DNA of 64,000 nt from Phyllobacterium zundukense (lineage in GTDB: Bacteria > Pseudomonadota > Alphaproteobacteria > Rhizobiales > Rhizobiaceae). Positions 17,666 to 25,803 of the stretch are shown piece after piece. The stretch covers positions 372,001 to 436,000 of the forward strand of contig NZ_CP104972.1 in the NCBI RefSeq assembly GCF_025452195.1, in the 5' to 3' direction. The translations under genes were made by a program, and so were the position numbers. The notes under the pieces were generated by a model. The model saw only the letters and a list, made by a program, of their open reading frames with translations, was not told the DNA's origin and did no database searches. Every line of letters starts with the position of its first letter. The first letter of the stretch is position 1.

Positions 17666-17689
17666 TGGGAAGGTGAGTACACCTTCCCA
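17666..17689 (+). terminator. Hairpin after the small lipoprotein gene
   Basis: TGGGAAGGTG, loop AGTA, CACCTTCCCA: a perfect 10-bp stem 17 bases after the stop. The T run after it is weak (ATTCC), so it may act as a terminator or as 3' end protection. Confidence 0.6.
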
Positions 17690-17784
17690 TTCCATCCATC
17701 GCAAGACACCGGCACTCCATACGTGCAATCGGTAGTAAATACTTAGCGCCGGTTTATAACGAGCCGTGCTTAAAATTTCTGAAG

Positions 17785-18129
17785 ATGATGGTCGAGCGGT
17801 CGTCTGTTGTATCACCGGTGCTTGCCTTCACGGTAGCGGGGTGTGCACCGAACTCGGAAATAAAGCCGAATGTCGTGTCCTGGAACAATCAAGGCTCGGT
17901 GGAAATCAGCGCTCCTTCGATCACGGCGACATTCCAACAGAAGGACGGGCGATACCTTAGAGTCCCGCTCCCGCTATCCCCTCACCTACAGCCAAACTTA
18001 GCAATTTTCACCGCCTGGACGAGGCGGGGCAGAGGATCAGTCGCGAAGCGCCTGGCCTTGCTTCGGCTTCAGGAAATGTCCCTTGATGCTCCCCCACCCA
18101 TCGGTTTTTGCGACAGGCCGACTTCTTGA
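17785..18129 (+). CDS. Possible lipoprotein-like ORF or remnant
   Basis: The first 55 residues (LAFTVAGCAPNSEI, then VSWNNQGSVEISAPSITATF) look like an exported protein with a lipobox-like AGC; the rest loses protein character. It could be a frameshifted remnant. No ribosome site worth naming. Confidence 0.25.
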   Translation: MMVERSSVVSPVLAFTVAGCAPNSEIKPNVVSWNNQGSVEISAPSITATFQQKDGRYLRVPLPLSPHLQPNLAIFTAWTRRGRGSVAKRLALLRLQEMSLDAPPPIGFCDRPTS

Positions 18130-18249
18130 GCGTATAATCTCGAAATTGCATGTCAGGGGTTTTGAATGCACATAGCTGCAATCCGAGTCTTGACTGTGGG
18201 AGGCACCAAATGACCTTTTCAAGGAAACTCAAGATTGCCCTTCTGACAG

Positions 18250-18529
18250 GGATCGTCTTCGCGGATGACATGCCAAGCGGGGATGGGTGTCGCAAAACCC
18301 TTGAGCCGCCGCACACCTAGATCGGTCATTTCAAACAAGCCGGCAACAAGATGCTGCGTGCTGCCAGAGATGACGACGGTGTTTGGTTCGGCTAGCGCCT
18401 GCAAGCGTGCAGAGAGGTTGGGTGTTTCGCGAGATGCCGCAGCGCGTCGCAGTCGACTTCATTGAGGGTAAACGCCTCGACGTATTTATCCAGTCCCAGC
18501 TTGCCCAGCCATGAGGCGATGTCCGACAT
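18250..18529 (-). pseudogene. SAM-domain adenylate cyclase with internal deletion
   Basis: From 18529 the minus strand reads MSDIASWLGKLGLDKYVEAF and TLNEVDCDALRHL, the start of a SAM domain as found at the N-terminus of large rhizobial cyclases. The next recognisable piece, in another frame, is ETPNLSARLQALAEPNTVVI and LFEMTDLGVRRLKGFATP, the end of a class III cyclase catalytic domain. About 150 codons between the two are gone. This is a dead gene of a cyclase type different from the two intact ones here. Confidence 0.75.
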
Positions 18530-18556
18530 GACGGTTACCTCGCTGTATATCAGAGC

Positions 18557-19378
18557 CTAAGGCCGTCGAATGACGTAGCCATAAAAATTGCTTGCACCGA
18601 AGAAGATACCGTTAGCAGAGTCGTTCTGCAGGCCCTCAGCCCAGGCGTTTGCCTCTTCATCGGTCATTGCGCCGGCTTTGGGTAGCAGTCGGCGGAAGGA
18701 TTCAATGGCTGGTGCCCAAAAATCGGCTTTGCCAACTTCGGCGAGAATGTAGGGAAATGTGGTGACGAGCTGCAAGTCGGCCGCCTCAACGAGGCGGGGC
18801 ATCTGCCGCATCACCCGTGGGCTGGTTACCACGCCGCCAACGACTGCATTGTCGTAGGCTTGTCCCTTGACTGGATCGGCATGTCCGAACGTCATGGATG
18901 CGTAATCACCGTCGAAGATACCGATCATCCCGCCGGGTCGAACGAGCCGCGCCGCTTCCTTCAGAACAAGTATCGGCTCATCGACGTGGCTGAGCAGGGT
19001 GTGTGCCACAAGCGCATCAAAGGAACCGTCGGCAAGTTCGAGCTTGCGGCTGTCGCCCGCGCGAAATTCCGTGCGGTCGCCCAACCCTTCATCGTCCGCC
19101 AGTTTGCTGGCTGCCCTTGCCAAAGCTTTACTGAGATCAATCCCGAGCACGCGTCCTGCAAACCGTGGGCGGCGAGCGATCGCCCGAGCCGCGACACCAG
19201 TGCCGCACCCAAGGTCAAGGACGGATTTTGCCGTGTCTATCTCCATGGCACCAAGGTAATCGCGTAGCATTCCGTCGAAGAGCGGATGCTTGCCACGGGT
19301 CTCCAGTCGCGTGACGATCACCTGCAGCAGAGTGTCGTCGAGTTTGTCGGTGACGGCATAGGGATCACTGGGCTTCAT
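18557..19378 (-). CDS. Class I SAM-dependent methyltransferase
   Basis: 273 residues. Motif I is VLDLGCGTGVAARAIA (about 53-68), motif II VLGIDLSKAL, the motif IV region DGSFDALVAHTLLSHVD, and motif V LVRPGGMIGIFDGDYAS. This is the Methyltransf_11/UbiE-like fold, soluble and cytoplasmic; the substrate is unknown. Standing 38 bases downstream of the adenylate cyclase on the same strand, it may be co-transcribed with it. Confidence 0.88.
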   Translation of the reverse strand: MKPSDPYAVTDKLDDTLLQVIVTRLETRGKHPLFDGMLRDYLGAMEIDTAKSVLDLGCGTGVAARAIARRPRFAGRVLGIDLSKALARAASKLADDEGLGDRTEFRAGDSRKLELADGSFDALVAHTLLSHVDEPILVLKEAARLVRPGGMIGIFDGDYASMTFGHADPVKGQAYDNAVVGGVVTSPRVMRQMPRLVEAADLQLVTTFPYILAEVGKADFWAPAIESFRRLLPKAGAMTDEEANAWAEGLQNDSANGIFFGASNFYGYVIRRP

Positions 19379-19416
19379 GACATTATTACTCCACCTGCAA
19401 TCGGCTCACGGCTTCG

Positions 19417-21267
19417 CTATTTCACGGGCAGTCCCGCCTTGGCGAGATCGGCGAGATAGGTCGTAAGAAGCGGTTCGACGTGTTGCGGTTGCTTCGTTGT
19501 AGGCCAAACTGCTTCCTTCTGGATGGTCCAGCCTGGTTTGGCTTTGAGAAGCTTTGCAATGCTAGACCGTGCCTCGTCCAGCTTGCCCAGTCGCGCATAG
19601 GCTGCCGCCAGATTGACGTTCCACGGTGCTTTCATTTTTTGGAGTGTGGCCACAGAATCTGCGGGACGGTCAGCGAAATAATAGGCCATTGCCAAATATC
19701 CAAAATACCAGTCCATAGGGCTGGCATCGCGCCGGATCGATTCTTCCAGCCGTTCAATCGCCAGGTCGTATTTCCCGGCGTTGACCAAATAGTATGCAAG
19801 GTCCGCGCGGGCAAATGCATCATAGGGGACAAGCTTGGCTGCCGCTTCAGCCTCGACCACCGAGCGCGCGAAATCGCCGTCGTGCAACTGGTATAGGGGT
19901 GCCATCATCCAATGGGATAACAAGGTCTCGAGCCGCGATTTGTGTGGTATGGCCGCTGCTTCGGTACCCATCTTCCACGCCATTTCCGTATCGCGCCAAG
20001 GGTCATCGGTCCAGTCGTTGTAGAGGTTCTGCATGTATGAAGCTGCTATTTTTGTCCGCAACAGTGCGGAGTCCGGAAATTTCGCCAACCCTTCCTGCCA
20101 GATTACCCGTCCCTTCTCATTGCCGTCTTTGGTGAATTGAAAGAAAAACTGATGGCCACGCAGATAATAATCGTATTCCTCCAGACCGGGAGCCGATTTG
20201 CTCCAGGCGTCTATCTCTTCCTTTTTCCTGATCTCTCCTTTCATGCCCGCAACGGTGGCATAAATCCTGTTGGCCACGTCGTCCTGTAGGGCTGGCACAT
20301 CGCTGCCCTCTTCGTCATAGCGGTCCGCCCACACATGTTCTCCCGTCGATGCATCTACGAGCTGGGCGGTGACGCGCACATTATTGCCCGCTTTTCTGAC
20401 GCTTCCTTCAATCACGTAGTTGACTTTCAGGTCATCCCCGACCTGTTGCACCTTCACGGGCTTGTCATAGACGAAACTCGAGGTGCGGGAGACGACGCGC
20501 AGACCGGGATAGGACGACAGCATGGTGATGATGTCCTCTGCAATACCCGAGCCAAGATAGTCCTGGGCCGGATCGCCGCTCATGTTGGCGAAGGGCAGGA
20601 CCGCGATAGAGGATTCGCGCGCCAAGGCTGCAGTCCGCTGCAGCGCGTACCAGACACCACCCCCCGCGATCAGCAGAGCGATGAGGCCGCCAACTGCGGC
20701 GGTGGGCCAATATTTTCCCTGCTTGCCCGCACGTCTCGGCGGCAACGGAATTCCGTCGAACTTGACCCGGAAGATTTGTATCGGCTCAGCGATGTTCTTG
20801 ACCTTCTGCTCGCCCATTGCCTCGAAGACGAAGGAGAGTTTCTTCTCCACCTCACGTGCCACCTTGGCCGACACGCAAATGCCGCCTGAATCGGCCAACT
20901 GTTCGAGTCGAGCGGCGATGTTGACGCCATCGCCGTAGCAGTCATCGCCCTCAACGATCACCTCGCCGAGATTGATGCCTATGCGAACCTTGATCCGCTG
21001 ATCCTCTATGACGTTGACGTTGCGTTCCGCCAGCCCCCGTTGCAGGCTCACCGCGCATTCGACGGCATCGACGACGCTGCCGAACTCTGCCAGGAGGCCA
21101 TCGCCCATAAGCTTGAATATACGGCCATGATGGCGGGCGATTTCGGGTTCGAACAATTCCTTTCGGCCGGCCCTGAGACGCTCGAAGGTTCCCTGTTCGT
21201 CCTGCTCCATGAGTGTGGAGTAGCCAACGACATCGGCGGCAAGAATAGTAACAAGTTTACGGTCCAT
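19417..21267 (-). CDS. Class III adenylate/guanylate cyclase with TPR tail
   Basis: 616 residues. The catalytic domain (about 1-165) has both metal-binding Asp (LAADVVGYS and KLMGDGLLAEF), the dimer-wing region YGDGVNIAARLEQLA and Lys in GEQKVKNI. A transmembrane helix lies at about 188-210 (AAVGGLIALLIAGGGVWYAL). The C-terminal half starts with a TolB/FlgO-like segment (IAVLPFANMSGDPAQDYLG) and then TPR repeats, placed in the periplasm. It makes cAMP or cGMP; rhizobia have many such genes. The start at 21267 follows AAGGGGG; a GTG six codons upstream is rejected. Confidence 0.9.
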   Translation of the reverse strand: MDRKLVTILAADVVGYSTLMEQDEQGTFERLRAGRKELFEPEIARHHGRIFKLMGDGLLAEFGSVVDAVECAVSLQRGLAERNVNVIEDQRIKVRIGINLGEVIVEGDDCYGDGVNIAARLEQLADSGGICVSAKVAREVEKKLSFVFEAMGEQKVKNIAEPIQIFRVKFDGIPLPPRRAGKQGKYWPTAAVGGLIALLIAGGGVWYALQRTAALARESSIAVLPFANMSGDPAQDYLGSGIAEDIITMLSSYPGLRVVSRTSSFVYDKPVKVQQVGDDLKVNYVIEGSVRKAGNNVRVTAQLVDASTGEHVWADRYDEEGSDVPALQDDVANRIYATVAGMKGEIRKKEEIDAWSKSAPGLEEYDYYLRGHQFFFQFTKDGNEKGRVIWQEGLAKFPDSALLRTKIAASYMQNLYNDWTDDPWRDTEMAWKMGTEAAAIPHKSRLETLLSHWMMAPLYQLHDGDFARSVVEAEAAAKLVPYDAFARADLAYYLVNAGKYDLAIERLEESIRRDASPMDWYFGYLAMAYYFADRPADSVATLQKMKAPWNVNLAAAYARLGKLDEARSSIAKLLKAKPGWTIQKEAVWPTTKQPQHVEPLLTTYLADLAKAGLPVK

Positions 21268-21448
21268 GACCGTCCCCCTTGTCACAGACTATATCACAAA
21301 CTAACAGAAGGCGCGCTTTCGAACAGGAGGATGAAGGCCATTCACCTCACCAATGTCACGTCGAAGAAATGCCGACACGTTTTGGGTCTCCTTAAAGGGG
21401 AGTGCCTGGCCCATTTCCTTTATTGAATGAGCTTTTAAGTCGACATCA

Positions 21449-21490
21449 ACCTCCGGTTCGCGCCATCTTCAAACGGCGCGAACCGGAGGT
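21449..21490 (-). terminator. Strong 16-bp inverted repeat
   Basis: ACCTCCGGTTCGCGCC, 10-base loop, GGCGCGAACCGGAGGT: a perfect 16-bp stem, 44 bases downstream of the EF-hand gene stop on the minus strand. The T run is poor, so it may be an intrinsic terminator or an mRNA 3' end structure. Confidence 0.65.
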
Positions 21491-21533
21491 CCGCGTCAGC
21501 AAAATCCGTGAACGCTATACGCTATGCTATATT

Positions 21534-22061
21534 TTAATTCTCGTCATTGCCGTTTTCGCGATGTTGCTGATGGCCGCGGCGTTCATGTCCCTTGTGGGTG
21601 TCCTTACCGTGGCGAAGTTCGCTTCGTTCTAACTTCCCATCGTCATTGCGATCCATCAACGCAAAACGCTTTTCTTTCTGCTTTTCGACTTCTGCAATCG
21701 TCACCACTCCGTCACCGTTGACATCGAGGCGATTGGTCATTCGCCGGGCCTGCCGTTCGACGATGCGTTTCATCACCATCGCCTGGATTTCATCTTGCGA
21801 TAGCGTTCCGTCGCCGTTGGTGTCGGCTTGCTTCAAACGATCCATGTTGGTGAACTCAGACAGGTCCACAGCGCCATCATCGTTCTTGTCCATTTTCCCT
21901 TGCATCGGTTTTGCAGTATTGCTGTCGGAAGCGGGTTTGGTTTGCGCGGCGGCGGCTGGTGTCTGGGCCTGTGCTGGCGTTTCCGTTTGTGCGAACACGC
22001 CGCTCACGGCAAAAACAGTGAGAAATGTGCCAGACAGAACGAGAGCTAGAATGCGTTTCAT
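21534..22061 (-). CDS. Secreted EF-hand calcium-binding protein
   Basis: 175 residues. A signal peptide (MKRILALVLSGTFLTVFAVSG) precedes an Ala/Gln/Pro linker and four EF-hand loops: DKNDDGAVDLSEF, DTNGDGTLSQDEI, DVNGDGVVTIAEV and DRNDDGKLERSEL. All have Asp at positions 1, 3 and 5 and Glu at 12 or close to it, so Ca binding is expected. The tail is rich in His, Lys and Glu. Periplasmic EF-hand proteins in rhizobia are thought to buffer or sense calcium. Single gene. Confidence 0.88.
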   Translation of the reverse strand: MKRILALVLSGTFLTVFAVSGVFAQTETPAQAQTPAAAAQTKPASDSNTAKPMQGKMDKNDDGAVDLSEFTNMDRLKQADTNGDGTLSQDEIQAMVMKRIVERQARRMTNRLDVNGDGVVTIAEVEKQKEKRFALMDRNDDGKLERSELRHGKDTHKGHERRGHQQHRENGNDEN

Positions 22062-22370
22062 TTTATTGTCTCCTGCATCGCGCGGTTTATCCGCTCGTAA
22101 GGAGAACGTAGTGGTGCGAAAATGAATAGAAGATGATCGGTGGGATTAATCTTTTGTAATGCTCGACCCGCTGCCTACAGTTCCCCGACAATGGGTGTTT
22201 TAGAATAAGCTGTAGGGCACCTGCATTCGATTTTTTCATCGCGCCAGTTGTCGTTGAATTGATGCGGTTCTGGAATGCCGGGCGTTTCCAATGGCACGAA
22301 CGTTTCAAACATCGAATGCGTCAGTTATGATCAATTGTTGCGGCAGAAACGACTTTCAGCAAAGTAAACC
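22062..22370. other. Divergent promoter region
   Basis: 309 bases between the EF-hand gene (minus) and the transglutaminase gene (plus). It must contain both promoters; no operator was recognised. Confidence 0.5.
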
Positions 22371-23255
22371 ATGACGATTTTTTCGGTCAGACATTCGACG
22401 GTGTATCGCTACGTGCGACCAGTTGCATTCGGTGAGCATCGCCTGATGTTTCGTCCGCGAGACAGTTTTGACCAGCGCCTTTTAGAGGCGACATTGGTTG
22501 TCGAACCAGAGCCCAAACAAATACGTTGGATTCACGACGTCTTCGGCAATTGTGTCGCGCTCATCGACGTCACTGCAACTGCGTCGGAGTTGCGCTTTCA
22601 CAGCCATATTCGCCTCGACCACACACCAGACGTGGCTCTTGATCTGCAGATTGATGACAAGGCGCTCAACTATCCCTTCGCTTATGCGAACGATGAGATT
22701 GCTGATCTGGAGCGCACCATTGAACGTCACTATCCCGATCAGGACGATGAAGTCGGCCGCTGGGCCAGACAGTTTGTTCGGGTCGGCCATCCGACGGAAA
22801 CGGGCCACCTGCTCATGACGCTCTGCTACGGAATTCATGAGAGCTTCGTGTATGAGCGTCGCGCAGCTCGGGGAACGCAGTCCCCTGTTCAGACTTTGCA
22901 ACTACGGCGAGGCACCTGCCGGGACTTTGCCGTGCTGATGATGGAGGCCGCCCGTTCATTGGGTTTAGCGGCGCGCTTTGTTACGGGGTACATTTACGTG
23001 CCAAGTCGCGATGGTTCGACAACACGGGGCGGCGGATCTACTCATGCATGGTGCCAGATCTATCTTCCGGGAGCCGGATGGGTGGAGTTCGATCCAACGA
23101 ACGGGATCGTCGGAAACAGGGATCTGATCCGGGTCGCTGTTGCCCGCGATCCGCGCCAGGCCATTCCGTTGACAGGAAGTTACGACGGCAGCGCCTCGGA
23201 CTACGATGGAATGTCGGTGCAGGTGAATGTCACTACGGAAAACACGATGCCATGA
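22371..23255 (+). CDS. Transglutaminase-like cysteine peptidase family protein
   Basis: 294 residues. The N-terminal beta domain opens FSVRHSTVYRYVRPVAFGEH, typical of the Bact_transglu_N module. The catalytic core has Cys in RRGTCRDFAVLMM (about 185), His in GGGSTHAWCQIY (about 225) and Asp in VEFDPTNGIVG (about 240). These cytoplasmic proteins probably cut or transfer amide bonds; their substrates are unknown. A second family member follows 113 bases downstream. Confidence 0.9.
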   Translation: MTIFSVRHSTVYRYVRPVAFGEHRLMFRPRDSFDQRLLEATLVVEPEPKQIRWIHDVFGNCVALIDVTATASELRFHSHIRLDHTPDVALDLQIDDKALNYPFAYANDEIADLERTIERHYPDQDDEVGRWARQFVRVGHPTETGHLLMTLCYGIHESFVYERRAARGTQSPVQTLQLRRGTCRDFAVLMMEAARSLGLAARFVTGYIYVPSRDGSTTRGGGSTHAWCQIYLPGAGWVEFDPTNGIVGNRDLIRVAVARDPRQAIPLTGSYDGSASDYDGMSVQVNVTTENTMP

Positions 23256-23368
23256 TTGAAGGTTTATAGGGAACCCATCGTGGCTCCTTGGCGTTGCCGC
23301 ATGATTGTTAACAAGGCAGTCGGCTATCAATCAAGGAGAGACGATGAAGATCTCGCGCAGGGTTCACG

Positions 23369-24160
23369 TTGGGCTACGAGTGCCCGGAGCCTACAGCGAT
23401 GTTGCTCGTGCTCAATATTCATCCGTCTCGGCGTGTCGATCTTCTGACGGAACAGAAACTGACTTTCGACCAGCCAATCGATGCGTGGGGTTATACGGAT
23501 GGATTTGGCAATGCCTGCACCCGTATCGTCGCCCCGCCCGGACTTACGACAATTTCCTCTGAATTCGTAATCTATGACGGCGGCGAGCCAGACGTCATTC
23601 CCCGAAATGCCATCCAGCACGAAATCAAGGATTTGCCCGACGATGTGCTCGTCTTCCTCCTCGGTAGCCGCTATTGCGACACGGACAGACTTGGCGACTT
23701 TGCCTGGTCGCAGTTCTCATCGACACCCTTGGGATGGCCTCGGGTTGAGGCGATCCGGGACTACGTCCATGACCACATAGCCTTCGACTATCAGAAAGCC
23801 GATCCGCTAAGAACAGCCTTTGGCGGATATACGGACAGGACAGGCGTGTGCAGAGATTTTTCCCATCTCGCCATCACCCTGTGCCGCTGCATGAACATTC
23901 CCGCGCGCTATTGCACGGGCTATCTTGGCGACATCGGCGTCCCGTTCAATCCGGATCCCATGGACTTCAGCGCATGGTTCGAAGTATATCTTGGCGGTCA
24001 CTGGCACACCGTCGATGCTCGCCACAACACGCCGCGCATAGGGCGCATACTCATGGCCACCGGGCGTGACGCAACCGACGTGGCCATATCGACCAGTTTT
24101 GGTGCCTCGTTACTAACGCGCTTTGAGGTAATCACAGAGGAATTAAAAACGGCGAATTGA
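23369..24160 (+). CDS. Transglutaminase-like paralogue, damaged N-terminus and missing His
   Basis: 263 residues from a TTG start. The natural start appears to be the ATG at 23344 with AAGGAG upstream, but one extra T at about 23353 shifts the frame; without it the N-terminus would read MKIRAGFTLGYECPEP, as in homologues. The catalytic Cys is present (RTGVCRDFSHLAI) and the Asp too (TVDARHNTPRIG), but the usual His of DFHAWFE is Ser (DFSAWFEVYL). It is probably inactive and may be on the way to a pseudogene, unless the extra T is a sequencing error. Confidence 0.8.
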   Translation: MGYECPEPTAMLLVLNIHPSRRVDLLTEQKLTFDQPIDAWGYTDGFGNACTRIVAPPGLTTISSEFVIYDGGEPDVIPRNAIQHEIKDLPDDVLVFLLGSRYCDTDRLGDFAWSQFSSTPLGWPRVEAIRDYVHDHIAFDYQKADPLRTAFGGYTDRTGVCRDFSHLAITLCRCMNIPARYCTGYLGDIGVPFNPDPMDFSAWFEVYLGGHWHTVDARHNTPRIGRILMATGRDATDVAISTSFGASLLTRFEVITEELKTAN

Positions 24161-24259
24161 CGGGGCCGCCTACGGCTCGTGCCGGCCACGGCTTCAACCT
24201 CAGGCCTGCTGTGTCTGACGGTAATCATCGCTGACTCTCTTTCGCGCCTCCAATCAGCG

Positions 24260-25537
24260 CTATGGCAAGCGAGAAGCCAGAACCTTATCGACGCGCCGAT
24301 GATCAAGGTCGACGACTTCAAAGCGCCAATCGTCGAAATCGATCGCTTCACCCGTTTCCGGAATTCGTTCCAATCGATCGATGATGAAGCCGGCTACGGT
24401 TTCGTAAGGACGGGTCTTCGGAAGGTCGATGCCCAACAGGTCAGCCATTTCGTCCGCTGGCATCCATCCCGCGAGCAACCACGATCCGTCATCACGGCGA
24501 ACCGCCTCCGGTTCCGACTGATCCTCGTCCGACCGGAAAGCACCAGCTATCGCGTCAAGAATGTCAGCGGGCGTCAGCAGACCTTCGAAGTGGCCATATT
24601 CATCATGAACCAGCGCCATCGGCACAACGGAGTCGCGCAAGACTTTGAGCGCCGCCAGGGCATCGAGCGTATCGGGAACCACGGGAGAACTGCGTATGTG
24701 ATCGCGCATCAGAACCTGCGAAGCCGAGAGCAACGGCTCGATCATGTCCCTTAGCATGATGACACCGATGACGTCGTCACGGTCATCGTCAAAGACGGGC
24801 AAGCACGAATGGTTGCTGGCGATCAGCTTCCGCTTGAGAGAAGCGATGTCTTCGTTGACCTTGACCATTTCGACTTCAGTACGTGGGGTCATCACGGCCC
24901 GGACACTGCGGTCGCCGAGGCGGATGACACCCGAGATCATCGAGCGTTCGGCTTCTTCGATCACCCCAGTACTGCCGGCCTCGGCAATGATCGTCAGGAT
25001 CTCTTCGTCGGTAACTGCGCTTTCGGAGGCTGTGGAGATACCGAACAGTTTGAACACTCCCCTGGTGGATGCATCGAGCAGCCAAACAACAGGGGCGGCA
25101 ATCCCTGAAAGAATGTTCATCGGCTTTGCAACGGCGCAGGCGATGCGCTCGGGATTCTTCAATGCCAGATGTTTTGGAACGAGTTCGCCGATGATAACAG
25201 ACAAGAACGTGATGACGCCGATAACCAGGATGTAACCGAGCACATCGGCGATGTCGGCGCGCACTCCGGCAGCGGAAAGGAATTGTCCCATTCGGGAGCC
25301 AAGCGTTGCCCCGGAATAGGCACCAGCAACAATGCCGACCAGAGTGATGCCGATCTGGACCGTCGAAAGGAATTTTCCCGGGTTCTGAGACAGGGCGATC
25401 GCCGCGCGCGCGCCAGGAACGCCGCGGTCGGCCAGCATTTCAAGACGGGCTTTCCGCGATGATACGACCGCGAGTTCCGAAAGTGCAAACACGGCATTGA
25501 GGACAATAAGGAAACCGACGATCAACAATTCAAACAT
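24260..25537 (-). CDS. CorC/HlyC-type CBS-domain membrane protein
   Basis: 425 residues. DUF21 (CNNM) membrane domain at 1-190 (ELLIVGFLIVLNAVFALSE; LVPKHLALKNPERIA), a pair of CBS domains at about 205-330 (VMTPRTEVEMVKVNEDI; VVPDTLDALAALKVL), then the CorC_HlyC domain at 345-425 (GSWLLAGWMPADEMADLLG; FIIDRLERIPETGE). Members are linked to magnesium or cobalt efflux; hemolysin annotations in databases are misleading. Length is normal. It converges with the transglutaminase genes. Confidence 0.92.
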   Translation of the reverse strand: MFELLIVGFLIVLNAVFALSELAVVSSRKARLEMLADRGVPGARAAIALSQNPGKFLSTVQIGITLVGIVAGAYSGATLGSRMGQFLSAAGVRADIADVLGYILVIGVITFLSVIIGELVPKHLALKNPERIACAVAKPMNILSGIAAPVVWLLDASTRGVFKLFGISTASESAVTDEEILTIIAEAGSTGVIEEAERSMISGVIRLGDRSVRAVMTPRTEVEMVKVNEDIASLKRKLIASNHSCLPVFDDDRDDVIGVIMLRDMIEPLLSASQVLMRDHIRSSPVVPDTLDALAALKVLRDSVVPMALVHDEYGHFEGLLTPADILDAIAGAFRSDEDQSEPEAVRRDDGSWLLAGWMPADEMADLLGIDLPKTRPYETVAGFIIDRLERIPETGEAIDFDDWRFEVVDLDHRRVDKVLASRLP

Positions 25538-25803
25538 AAAACTTTACAAATGCCTCTCGGACGAAACCTTTCAAATGGCACAGGGGGCTCGCCGTCCCTG
25601 CCAACTCGTTCAATCTATGACCTAGCAAGCGATAGTCCAATAATGGAAGATAGATAATTCGAAATGACTTATGCGCGTGCGAAAAGCCAGCTTCAAGATT
25701 GTATGATACTGGACGGGTGGATGCTCTTGTGTTCAAACGGAAGTTGCCCACGACCGGAACGCGCGGAGTCGCCCGGCATTGAGAAGGAGCTGAGAAGCAG
25801 CTT

